This document shows positions 1-5,595 of a stretch of DNA of 9,188 bases, in pieces. Numbering within the stretch: position 1 is the first letter of the stretch; the number at the start of each line of letters is the position of its first letter. Both the position numbers and the translations under genes were made by a program. Source of the DNA: an uncultured bacterium (GTDB lineage: Bacteria; Patescibacteriota; Minisyncoccia; Phycocordibacterales; UBA918); NCBI GenBank assembly GCA_913046815.1, contig CAJWTE010000026.1, positions 1 through 9,188 of the forward strand, given 5' to 3'. A model generated the notes under the pieces. The model made no database searches. It had not been told where the DNA came from and worked only from the letters and a program-made list of their open reading frames with translations.

Positions 1-355
1 TATGCTCCTGTATTGCTTCCAGGTGTGACTGGACTCTTTCTTTTTTGACTTCGCGCACCACTCGTCGATGACGCATTTGTAATTTATCTAGATGGAAATG
101 AATCTTCCTAAGGATAGCTACACCGATAGCCAAAGCAGTGTGTACCAAATAGTGTCCGGCCATGCGTAAGGAGCCAGTGCCAAATAGTCTGGTCAAACTA
201 TAACAAGTACGACTGACATCCAAGACCGCTGAATCGAGTGTTAACCTAGCTCGGAGAAAGTATTTTTTACCCATCTTGTTCTCTACTCTAAACAGTAATA
301 TTAATGACAGTAAAGAAGCAGTGCTGCCAATAACGAAATAAAACGGAACTAACAT
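1..355 (-). CDS. Membrane protein of unknown function (3' end outside window)
   Basis: An open frame starts at the ATG at 355-353 and reads without a stop to the left edge, giving 118 visible residues. Residues about 3-23 form one strongly hydrophobic helix, probably a membrane anchor. A second, weaker apolar stretch lies around residues 75-92 (GHYLVHTALAIGVAIL). The part after it is very basic and rich in His, Arg and Lys (KLQMRHRRVVREVKKERVQ) and looks helical. I recognise no domain, so no function is assigned. The start codon is only 7 bases after the tsf stop, which suggests the gene is the last visible member of the rpsB-tsf transcript and is translated by coupling. I see no Shine-Dalgarno sequence. 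The frame is believable because it has no interruption, continues the operon and has sensible membrane-protein composition. Confidence 0.72.
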   Translation of the reverse strand, partial: MLVPFYFVIGSTASLLSLILLFRVENKMGKKYFLRARLTLDSAVLDVSRTCYSLTRLFGTGSLRMAGHYLVHTALAIGVAILRKIHFHLDKLQMRHRRVVREVKKERVQSHLEAIQEH

Positions 356-362
356 GTTACGG

Positions 363-947
363 TTATTTTACCGCAAGACGTGTCACTTCAACAATATTGA
401 TATTCTCTCCAAATTTCTGCACCCCGCCCTTAACCATTTCTCCGATAGTTATATCTCCATTTTTTACAAATGGTTGTTCTTCAAGAATCTGGTCCTTGAA
501 ATAGCTAGCTAGCTTTCCTTCCAGGATTTTATCTTGCATATCCTCCGGTTTGTCTTGTACCTCTTCTTTAAATACAGACTTGGCAGCCTCTAGTGCCTCA
601 CCGTCTACTTCACTGCGAGTAATGTATTTGGGACTCATGGCAGCTACGTGCATAGCAATGTCGTTGGCTAATGTCACGAACTCTTCATTCTTTGCCACAA
701 AATCTGTCTCACAACCCAATTTTACCAAAGCAGCAACCTCGCCTGTATTGTGCATGTAAAAACCAATCACACCAGCTGAAATTTCGCGATCAGATTTTTT
801 ATCAGCTGCCTCGCTTCGTTTTTTCTTCAAGATAACCGTGGCCTTTTCCATATCACCACCTGCCTCTTCCAAGGCTTTCTTACACTGCATTACAGAAATG
901 CCTGTTTTATCACGCAAATCTTTAATCATTTGTGAGGTTACTTCCAT
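363..947 (-). CDS. tsf: Elongation factor Ts, short form
   Basis: EF-Ts is the cytoplasmic nucleotide exchange factor that releases GDP from EF-Tu. The 194-residue product opens with the UBA-like domain (residues about 3-45, with LRDKTGISVMQCKKALEE and the GGDMEKA turn). The key EF-Tu-binding loop TDFVAKN follows at residues 81-87. The second half holds the core domain and ends in VEVTRLAVK. At 194 aa it is much shorter than the 283-residue Escherichia coli protein and close to the short Thermus form: one core subdomain and the coiled-coil insertion are absent. In Thermus the short form works as a dimer, so this one may too (inference). The gene lies 30 bases after rpsB, the classic rpsB-tsf pair. 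No Shine-Dalgarno sequence precedes the ATG, so translation may depend on coupling. Confidence 0.98.
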   Translation of the reverse strand: MEVTSQMIKDLRDKTGISVMQCKKALEEAGGDMEKATVILKKKRSEAADKKSDREISAGVIGFYMHNTGEVAALVKLGCETDFVAKNEEFVTLANDIAMHVAAMSPKYITRSEVDGEALEAAKSVFKEEVQDKPEDMQDKILEGKLASYFKDQILEEQPFVKNGDITIGEMVKGGVQKFGENINIVEVTRLAVK

Positions 948-977
948 TTTACTTAAAAGTTAAACTAGGCGAACAAA

Positions 978-1739
978 TTAGTTTTGTCGAAATGAACGAC
1001 GTCTATCAGTGCTTTTAACAGCCTTGGGTACATAAGCAGCCTTACCTGCCTTTAGAGCACTTATGAGCTCATCTACGACTAAAGATACACTAGCTTGCAG
1101 AGCGTCATTCACCATTACTGGGTATTTCACTAAGCTGGCATTGTTGTCTGAACTCATAATACCGATTACTGGAACACCAGTGTCATGAGCTTCTTGTACA
1201 GCAATGGCGTCGTGACGAGGGTCTACTACTACCATCAAATTAGGTAGTCGGTCCATATTTTTAATTCCGCCAAAATTGAACTGGAGCTTTTCTGCTTCAC
1301 GTCCAATCACTACCCTTTCTTTTTTAGTGTATTTTCTTTCCAGTTCACCTCTTTCACCTTCTGAAGTAAGGTCACTCAAACGTGCAATACGTTTCTTAAT
1401 TTCACCAAAATTGGTCAGAGTACCTCCTATCCAACGATTAGTTACGTATGGTGATTCTGCGTCAACAGCCGCTTCTTTAACAATAGGTGAAGTTTCGTCC
1501 TTAGTAGACACAAATAAAACAGTGTGGCCATTCTTACCCGCTTCCTCAAGTACTACTTTTGCTTTTACTATCAATTCGCTGGTCTTTTCTAAATCAAAAA
1601 TATCAGTACCTTGCTTATTACCAAAGATATATGGCTTGGCTGTCGGATGACGTCGGCTTTTAGAAAAACCAAAGTGAGCACCCACTGAAAATAGTCGGTC
1701 AATTAAGTTTGTGTCAGTATTTTTTGTTTCTGTATTCAT
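978..1739 (-). CDS. rpsB: Small ribosomal subunit protein S2 (uS2)
   Basis: S2 sits on the back of the 30S head-body junction and is needed late in small-subunit assembly. The 253-residue protein carries the family blocks in order: VGAHFG (19-24), KPYIFG followed by GTDIFDLEKT (35-53), the strongly conserved RWIGGTLTNF (102-111), the central helical hairpin (about 112-155) and DPRHDAIAVQEAHDTGVPVIGI (173-194). Two places differ from common bacterial S2: FSKSRRHP replaces the usual HQTRRWNP region (24-32), and SSDNNASLVKYPV (196-208) replaces the usual DTN-x-DP stretch. Length is normal to slightly long, and the basic tail ends in RRRSFRQN. The ATG at 1739 gives a short N-terminal extension before the first S2 motif. 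No Shine-Dalgarno sequence is visible. The gene has its own likely promoter about 110 bases upstream and is followed by tsf. Confidence 0.98.
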   Translation of the reverse strand: MNTETKNTDTNLIDRLFSVGAHFGFSKSRRHPTAKPYIFGNKQGTDIFDLEKTSELIVKAKVVLEEAGKNGHTVLFVSTKDETSPIVKEAAVDAESPYVTNRWIGGTLTNFGEIKKRIARLSDLTSEGERGELERKYTKKERVVIGREAEKLQFNFGGIKNMDRLPNLMVVVDPRHDAIAVQEAHDTGVPVIGIMSSDNNASLVKYPVMVNDALQASVSLVVDELISALKAGKAAYVPKAVKSTDRRRSFRQN

Positions 1740-1842
1740 ATAAAGTAACGCACACTAGGGCGTAAGCGGGGTGATGTTACCACAGAGATTAGTATTCTGC
1801 AACGCCTTAACTAGTAAGTAATAAACGGAAGTTATCTCACTT
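1740..1842 (-). promoter_or_regulatory. Probable structured 5' leader of rpsB
   Basis: If transcription starts about 7 bases after the -10 box, the rpsB mRNA has a leader of roughly 100 bases, unusually long for this window. It can fold. A 6-bp hairpin (GGAAGT/ACTTCC, 1827-1844) lies at its 5' end. A longer-range stem pairs 1754-1762 (ACTAGGGCG) with 1803-1806 plus 1811-1815 (CGCC and CTAGT), with a four-base bulge. S2 represses its own operon through the leader in some bacteria, so an autoregulatory role is possible. That is inference, since I cannot match this leader to a known motif. Confidence 0.3.
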
Positions 1843-1848
1843 CCCACT

Positions 1849-1878
1849 ATTATACATAACGACTAGGACACTTAATAA
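1849..1878 (-). promoter_or_regulatory. Promoter of rpsB-tsf
   Basis: On the minus strand a perfect -10 box TATAAT lies at 1854-1849, with TG directly before it. The -35 region (about 1872-1878, TTATTA or TATTAA at 17-18 bases spacing) is weak. Predicted start of transcription is near 1842. The position between prfA and rpsB fits a separate promoter for the S2/EF-Ts operon. Confidence 0.55.
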
Positions 1879-1887
1879 GTGGACTAG
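1863..1887. repeat. Dyad symmetry over the rpsB -35 region
   Basis: The inner palindrome CACTTA-A-TAAGTG (1869-1881) is flanked on both sides by GA and then CTAG (1863-1866 and 1884-1887), giving a symmetric element of 25 bases with two mismatched steps. It covers the expected -35 region of the rpsB promoter and lies 18-42 bases past the prfA stop. It could be an operator or part of a weak prfA terminator. No T-run follows on the minus strand, which argues against an intrinsic terminator. Confidence 0.35.
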
Positions 1888-1904
1888 CTTCATTTCTGTA
1901 AACT

Positions 1905-2876
1905 TTATGACTCTTCTGCTGCTGCTTTTTGTAAAGCGGACACTATATCGTCCAAGTTACCAACTAGAGTGGCCTCAATAGTATGCCAAGACTCTTTTAT
2001 TCGATGATCAGTGATGCGATTTTGCGGAAAATTGTAAGTTCGGATTTTTTCAGAACGGTCTCCAGTACCGATTTGATTTTTGCGTACCTGGGCATGTTTT
2101 TTAGCTTCTTCTTCCTCGTGCAACATTTCCAACTTCGCGGTCAACATAGACATAGCTCGTTCTCGGTTTTTCAATTGAGAGCGTTCACTCTCACAACGTA
2201 CATCGATACCAGTAGGGCGGTGTACTAATCGGACCGCCGTTTCTACTTTGTTTACATTTTGTCCGCCGGCTCCGCCGGCTCGTGAAAATTCCATATCGAT
2301 GTCTCCTGGGTTTATATCTACTTTTGGTTTCTTACGCATGGGCAAAATTGCAACTGAAGCGGTAGAGGTGTGAATTCTGCCGGATTTTTCGGTCACGGGA
2401 ACCCTTTGTACTCTATGTACACCTGTCTCATAGCGTAAGTGGTCATACACATCTAAGCCTAATATCTCAAACACTGCTTCTTTATAGCCACCCTGAGCCG
2501 AACGTGACTCATTACTCTTACTGGCTTGCCAATTTTGCCTTTCTGCATATTTCAAATACATATTGGCAAGCTCTTCTGCAAACAAAGAGGCCTCGTCTCC
2601 ACCAGCACCAGCCCTTACTTCCAATACAACACCATATGGTTTGGCATCTTCTTCTTTAGAGGCTTCTATTATTCTATCCATTTCATCAAATTGCGTCTGC
2701 AACTGAGTCTCCAGCTCAGCAATCTCATCAAGTGCAAGTTCCGCCATTTCAGGATCAGCATCTGCCAACAACTTGGCTTCTTCAAGTTTTCTAAAAGTAT
2801 CATCAAACTGCGTCGCTAAAAACTGCGTTTTTTGATGTTCTCGGAATATAGTCAATTTTTCCTCATCTATTTCCAT
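1905..2876 (-). CDS. prfA: Peptide chain release factor 1
   Basis: RF1 reads UAA and UAG stop codons in the ribosomal A site and triggers peptide release. The 323-residue protein has the catalytic GGQ loop at residues 204-206 within AGGAGGQNVNKVETAVRL. It has the stop-codon recognition tripeptide in its RF1 form, P-V-T at 160-162 in RVPVTEKSGRIHTS; RF2 would have SPF here. EVRAGAGGDEASLF (86-99), GDRSEKIRTYNFPQNRITDHRI (272-293) and the acidic C-terminus complete the family pattern. Compared with the 360-residue E. coli protein, about 35 residues are missing from N-terminal domain 1. The decoding and catalytic domains are complete. The ATG at 2876 is the only good start: the upstream frame offers nothing RF1-like. 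prmC, often next to prfA, is not adjacent. I find no convincing promoter, only a poor -10 candidate (GATTAT) about 25 bases upstream. Confidence 0.97.
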   Translation of the reverse strand: MEIDEEKLTIFREHQKTQFLATQFDDTFRKLEEAKLLADADPEMAELALDEIAELETQLQTQFDEMDRIIEASKEEDAKPYGVVLEVRAGAGGDEASLFAEELANMYLKYAERQNWQASKSNESRSAQGGYKEAVFEILGLDVYDHLRYETGVHRVQRVPVTEKSGRIHTSTASVAILPMRKKPKVDINPGDIDMEFSRAGGAGGQNVNKVETAVRLVHRPTGIDVRCESERSQLKNRERAMSMLTAKLEMLHEEEEAKKHAQVRKNQIGTGDRSEKIRTYNFPQNRITDHRIKESWHTIEATLVGNLDDIVSALQKAAAEES

Positions 2877-2941
2877 GTAGTGCGTTCATCCTACCAGATA
2901 ATCAGAATTTACCAATTCTCAACCCGTATCTACCAATCTCT

Positions 2942-2966
2942 CACCCCGAGGTTAAACCTCGGGGTG
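2942..2966. repeat. 21-bp palindrome, copy 1 (25 bp with flanks)
   Basis: The core 2944-2964 reads CCCCGAGGTT, a central A, then AACCTCGGGG. The flanking CA/TG extends the symmetry to 2942-2966. It lies in the divergent region between prfA (minus) and rpmE2 (plus), about 70 bases from either start codon. An exact copy of the core in the opposite orientation occurs at 6714-6734. No T-run follows and both neighbouring genes point away from it, so terminating a neighbouring transcript is not its obvious job here. A protein-binding site or a dispersed REP-like element is more likely (inference). Confidence 0.75.
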
Positions 2967-2997
2967 GATAAAAAGCATTGAGCTTGGACTAAGTCTC

Positions 2998-3026
2998 TTG
3001 TCTTTTTTAACCTTTTTCTGTATAGT
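2998..3026 (+). promoter_or_regulatory. Promoter of rpmE2
   Basis: A -35 box TTGTCT (2998-3003), a 17-base spacer and a -10 box TATAGT (3021-3026) form a good sigma-70-type promoter. Predicted transcription start is near 3033, only about 4 bases before the ATG at 3037, so the mRNA is almost leaderless. This promoter also decides the gene start: the longer frame from the TTG at 2998 would have the promoter inside the coding region. Confidence 0.7.
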
Positions 3027-3036
3027 ACCGGCACTT

Positions 3037-3294
3037 ATGAAAACAGACATTCACCCAGATAACTATCGTAAGGTAATTTTTGAGGACGTTTCCAGTGGAG
3101 CACGTTTTTTAATTGGCTCTACTATAACTACCGAAGAAACTACCAAATGGGAAGATGGGAATGAATATCCACTAAAGAAAATGGATGTGTCAAGTGATAC
3201 CCACCCTTTCTATACGGGACAAGAAAAAGTTATGGATACTGCTGGTAGAGTGGAACGCTTCAAGGCCCGGGCGTCAAAACAAACTAAAAAATAA
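3037..3294 (+). CDS. rpmE2: Large ribosomal subunit protein L31, type B (zinc-free)
   Basis: L31 bridges the two ribosomal subunits near the central protuberance. The 85-residue product begins MKTDIHPDNYRKVIFEDVSS and carries EDGNEYPL (39-46), SDTHPFYTGQ (53-62) and DTAGRVERF (67-75), all typical of the type B family. The Cys motif that binds zinc in type A L31 is absent: the protein contains no cysteine at all, so it is the zinc-independent form. The start at 3037 matches the family N-terminus. A frame extension to a TTG at 2998 would add residues unlike L31 and overlap the promoter. The gene stands alone, between a strong promoter and a hairpin terminator. Confidence 0.95.
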   Translation: MKTDIHPDNYRKVIFEDVSSGARFLIGSTITTEETTKWEDGNEYPLKKMDVSSDTHPFYTGQEKVMDTAGRVERFKARASKQTKK

Positions 3295-3316
3295 ATACCG
3301 CGTTTTATCTGGCTCC

Positions 3317-3354
3317 AAAAGACCGCTTGGTACGGATGTGCCAAGCGGTCTTTT
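3317..3354. terminator. Bidirectional intrinsic terminator
   Basis: The arms GACCGCTTGG (3321-3330) and CCAAGCGGTC (3341-3350) pair perfectly. Three more inner pairs (TAC with GTG, one of them G-U) leave a GGAT loop. AAAA before and TTTT after give a U-tail on either strand. It lies 22 bases after the rpmE2 stop and 32 bases from the stop of the convergent coiled-coil gene, so it should end both transcripts. Confidence 0.88.
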
Positions 3355-3386
3355 ACAACATTGTTTGACTCGCATCTAAACCACTA

Positions 3387-4763
3387 CTAACTGCCGCTTA
3401 ATATTCTGACCTCCTTTTGCAACCGCGACTTTCTTTCCATTACTTGATCTCCATAAAATTGATTTTCTGGTCTAGAGGCTCCACCCCAACCAGCATAATA
3501 GCGAAGAGCTGCTAGACGGTCACTTCCATAAGTACCATTAGCCCCATTGTCACGCAAAAGTAGAGCTGTGGCCGTAAAAGCATCTTGGTTGTTGAATGGA
3601 CTGGAAGGAGCGCTTTTACCAAGTAGTGTACGAATGGCATCATTGGTTCTTTTGTACGACCAGTTACCAGCCGAGTCTTTACTGTATCCGCCATAAATAG
3701 CCCAAGTAGAAGGGATAAACTGTGAGGCTCCCATCGCCCCACCCCAACCAATCCTAGATCCGTCACTTCTAAGTAACGGGCAGGAGACCGGCTGGTTCGC
3801 TGAATTGAAGCCGAGTATTTCAGCAATAGCTAAGAATACCGGCTTATCGCGCGTTGGATGCATAATATCTTTACCGGCACTAGTATCTCCCATTGTGCAG
3901 CTACCAATATTGCTTCCGTATGAAGACTCTTGCTCAAGAATAGCCAATATCAATGCTGGGTCTGTTCCTGTGACCGCTCCGGCCGTCTTTGCTAGCTGTA
4001 CTGCATCTGGGAAAGGGATGGCTCCTCCTCCACCAAGTAAGTCAAAAAGCTGAGCTCTCAATTGTGCCACGGTCTTTTGTTGTGATGCTAACAGCTCAGC
4101 ATAAGATGCTTCTTCACCTTTAGTTACTTGCAGAATCTGTTCTTTCTCTCGTTCACGTGATTCAATCTGAGCTTTCTCTAATTCCTGCTGACGTTTCAAC
4201 TCGGCCTCTGTAAGCTGCTTCTCTTCCAAAGAAACTTTTTGATCCTCTGTGTCTAGCTTCATGTCTTGCAATACACTAAGTGATTCTCTGAGTGAGTTGT
4301 TTAGAGTACGGAAAGTCTCAAAGTCGCTAAAAAATTCTGATAAGTTCTGATTACTCAACATTATTTCTATTAAGGAAAAATTATCTACCTCTTGTGTCTT
4401 TCGTAACAAGTCACCAATCGAATCGCGTTGCTTGGCCAAGCGCTCCGTCAATATTTCTATAACCACTTCCTTATCTCCAATTTGATCCGTTAGTTCGGTA
4501 ATGGCCAAATTTCTTGCTCGAATTCCTAATTCTGCTCTATTTATCTGAGTATCAATAATATCCAAGTCACGTTCTAGTGATTGTCTTTCTCTTTGTTTAC
4601 TTTCGAGTGACTTCTCACTCTCTATCATTTGCATCTCTATTTGATGAAGCTGGGCTTCTAGTCTAGCTTTTCTTTCCGCATCTGTTTCCGCCTTCGTCAA
4701 AACTGGTGTTACTAAAATAAACATCAGAGTGAGAGCACCAATAAAATACCAGTTACGTTTCAT
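3387..4763 (-). CDS. Secreted CwlO-like coiled coil fused to a lytic transglycosylase domain
   Basis: This is probably a secreted murein-cleaving enzyme. The 458-residue product starts with a signal peptide: basic MKRN, a hydrophobic core (about 6-22) and a likely cut after TKA at residue 25. Residues about 27-240 are heptad-like and rich in Glu, Gln, Arg and Leu, forming two coiled-coil arms around LSNQNLSEFFSDFETFRTLN (136-155), a layout like CwlO and PcsB. After a GGGG linker (244-247), residues about 250-440 resemble the lysozyme-like fold of MltB-type lytic transglycosylases. ILEQESSYGS (275-284) supplies the likely catalytic Glu279, and GGAMGASQFIPSTWAIYG (341-358) matches the MltB GAMGxxQFxPS block. 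Cys289 and Cys328 could form a disulphide outside the cell. CwlO and PcsB are controlled by FtsEX, so similar control is possible here (inference). No ftsEX lies nearby. The gene is monocistronic, with an apparently leaderless promoter. Exact enzyme family and cleaved bond are uncertain. Confidence 0.85.
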   Translation of the reverse strand: MKRNWYFIGALTLMFILVTPVLTKAETDAERKARLEAQLHQIEMQMIESEKSLESKQRERQSLERDLDIIDTQINRAELGIRARNLAITELTDQIGDKEVVIEILTERLAKQRDSIGDLLRKTQEVDNFSLIEIMLSNQNLSEFFSDFETFRTLNNSLRESLSVLQDMKLDTEDQKVSLEEKQLTEAELKRQQELEKAQIESREREKEQILQVTKGEEASYAELLASQQKTVAQLRAQLFDLLGGGGAIPFPDAVQLAKTAGAVTGTDPALILAILEQESSYGSNIGSCTMGDTSAGKDIMHPTRDKPVFLAIAEILGFNSANQPVSCPLLRSDGSRIGWGGAMGASQFIPSTWAIYGGYSKDSAGNWSYKRTNDAIRTLLGKSAPSSPFNNQDAFTATALLLRDNGANGTYGSDRLAALRYYAGWGGASRPENQFYGDQVMERKSRLQKEVRILSGS

Positions 4764-4770
4764 GTCTCAT

Positions 4771-4779
4771 ATTATAACA
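4771..4779 (-). promoter_or_regulatory. Extended -10 promoter, leaderless start of the coiled-coil gene
   Basis: The minus strand reads TGTTATAAT at 4779-4771, a perfect extended -10 element (TG, one base, TATAAT). The ATG follows after 7 bases, so transcription should start at or within a base of the start codon. The -35 position falls inside the rplY terminator hairpin and has no match to TTGACA, as is allowed for extended -10 promoters. Confidence 0.7.
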
Positions 4780-4822
4780 GGAAAGAAAAAGGCGGGTATC
4801 TGTACCCGCCTTTTTCTTTCCT
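4779..4822 (-). terminator. Intrinsic terminator of rplY (perfect 20-bp inverted repeat)
   Basis: The arm AGGAAAGAAAAAGGCGGGTA (4779-4798) is exactly repeated in reverse complement at 4803-4822, with only TCTG between. On the minus strand the transcript after rplY forms the GC-rich hairpin GGCGGGTA/TACCCGCC followed by UUUUUCUUUCC. It lies 18 bases past the rplY stop. The same shape exists on the plus strand, but no plus gene reads into it. Its far end touches the next promoter. Confidence 0.9.
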
Positions 4823-4840
4823 TGTATTCACTATCGTTAC

Positions 4841-5485
4841 TTACCCTTCACTCTCTTCTTCAGTTGCTGAAGCCTCTGCTTCAGCAACAGAGTCTGACGC
4901 ATCCACCTCAGGTACACTTTCCGGTACAGTCTCTGGTTCTTCTTCGCGAGCTGCAGCAATGGTTGCTACTACTGCCTCTGTTTCCTCAGACACTGTTACA
5001 CTTTCACCAATTTCCAAATCACCAACTGTAATAACAGAATTCTCATCTATCAACTTGGATATATCCACTATAACCTCGGAAGGAAGGTCACTAGGACGGC
5101 AAGTTACCTCCAATTCATGGAGTACTTTGATCACCGTTGCACCATTTTTCGTAGCAGGTGACTCTCCTTCAAAATGAAGAGCAACATTGGTGGTTAGTTC
5201 CTTACCACGCTCAATAGCATAGAAATCCACATGCTCCACTCCGCCCTTTTCAGCATTAAATGCCACGTCTTGGATAAGTACTTCCATTTCTTCATCCAAA
5301 CCTTCCAGATTTACAATGCTAGATTCACCAGCTTCCTGCAGCAGTTTTTCAAAATGAATCTTATTAATTACCAATGATATTGGTTCTTGTTTAGGGCCGT
5401 AGACTACCGCTGGTATATTACCAGCAGCACGAAGCTCGGGAGCTACGCCTTTGTCTCGTTTTTCAACTTCTAGTTTAAAAGCCAT
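4841..5485 (-). CDS. rplY: Large ribosomal subunit protein L25 (bL25, CTC family)
   Basis: L25 binds 5S rRNA in the central protuberance of the 50S subunit. The 214-residue product is the long CTC form. The N-terminal 5S-binding domain (about 1-92) contains RAAGNIPAVVYGPKQEP (19-35), IQDVAFN (71-77) and HVDFYAI (85-91). The C-terminal beta domain (about 93-182) contains LHELEVTCRP followed by LPSEVIVDISKL. The last 35 residues form a low-complexity acidic tail of Glu, Ala, Ser and Val with no structure expected. The start MAFKLEVEKR fits the family. The gene is alone between its own promoter, close to the ATG, and a strong terminator. It diverges from the PfkB-family kinase gene. Confidence 0.96.
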   Translation of the reverse strand: MAFKLEVEKRDKGVAPELRAAGNIPAVVYGPKQEPISLVINKIHFEKLLQEAGESSIVNLEGLDEEMEVLIQDVAFNAEKGGVEHVDFYAIERGKELTTNVALHFEGESPATKNGATVIKVLHELEVTCRPSDLPSEVIVDISKLIDENSVITVGDLEIGESVTVSEETEAVVATIAAAREEEPETVPESVPEVDASDSVAEAEASATEEESEG

Positions 5486-5491
5486 ATGTAA

Positions 5492-5519
5492 AAATTATTG
5501 TGCGCATACCCTATCACAA
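5492..5519 (-). promoter_or_regulatory. Probable promoter of rplY
   Basis: The minus strand has TTGTGA at 5519-5514 and an AT-rich box AATAATTT at 5499-5492. The -10 hexamer may be AATAAT (5/6 match, 14-base spacer) or TAATTT (weaker match, 16-base spacer). Either choice ends 6-8 bases before the ATG at 5485, again suggesting a leaderless or nearly leaderless mRNA. The exact hexamer is uncertain. Confidence 0.4.
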
Positions 5520-5580
5520 TTTGTAATGATGTAAAAGGTCTAAGATTTGTAGATAGCAATAGAAATAATGCCGGTTCACT

Positions 5581-5589
5581 TGCTATACT
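5581..5589 (+). promoter_or_regulatory. Extended -10 promoter, leaderless start of the PfkB-family kinase
   Basis: TGCTATACT is a close match to the extended -10 element (TG, one base, TATAAT with one change). The ATG at 5596 lies 6 bases further on, so the A of the start codon is about where RNA polymerase would begin. No convincing -35 box is seen around 5561-5566. No Shine-Dalgarno sequence precedes the ATG. Confidence 0.65.
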
Positions 5590-5595
5590 GATCTC

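Noticed and set aside
2260..2279. Tandem repeat CCGCCGGCT twice in prfA
   Set aside because: It encodes the Ala-Gly-Gly repeat next to the GGQ motif and is explained by protein sequence plus codon choice.
2863..2889. Eight-codon upstream frame (ATG at 2889, ending in TGA inside prfA) as a regulatory leader peptide
   Set aside because: Very short, no clear ribosome binding site, and easily explained by chance. RF1 does not read UGA, so the RF2-type autoregulation logic does not apply.
2998..3036. N-terminal extension of L31 from a TTG start
   Set aside because: The extra 13 residues do not match L31, and the segment contains a well-spaced promoter for the gene. The ATG at 3037 gives the family N-terminus.
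3512..3826. Open frame overlapping the transglycosylase domain in another frame of the same strand
   Set aside because: Fully inside a well-supported gene and without any recognisable protein feature.
4729..5031. Plus-strand open frame across the terminator
   Set aside because: It runs antisense through the start of one gene, a terminator and the end of rplY. Its Leu/Gln/Pro-rich product mirrors the acidic tail codons of L25.
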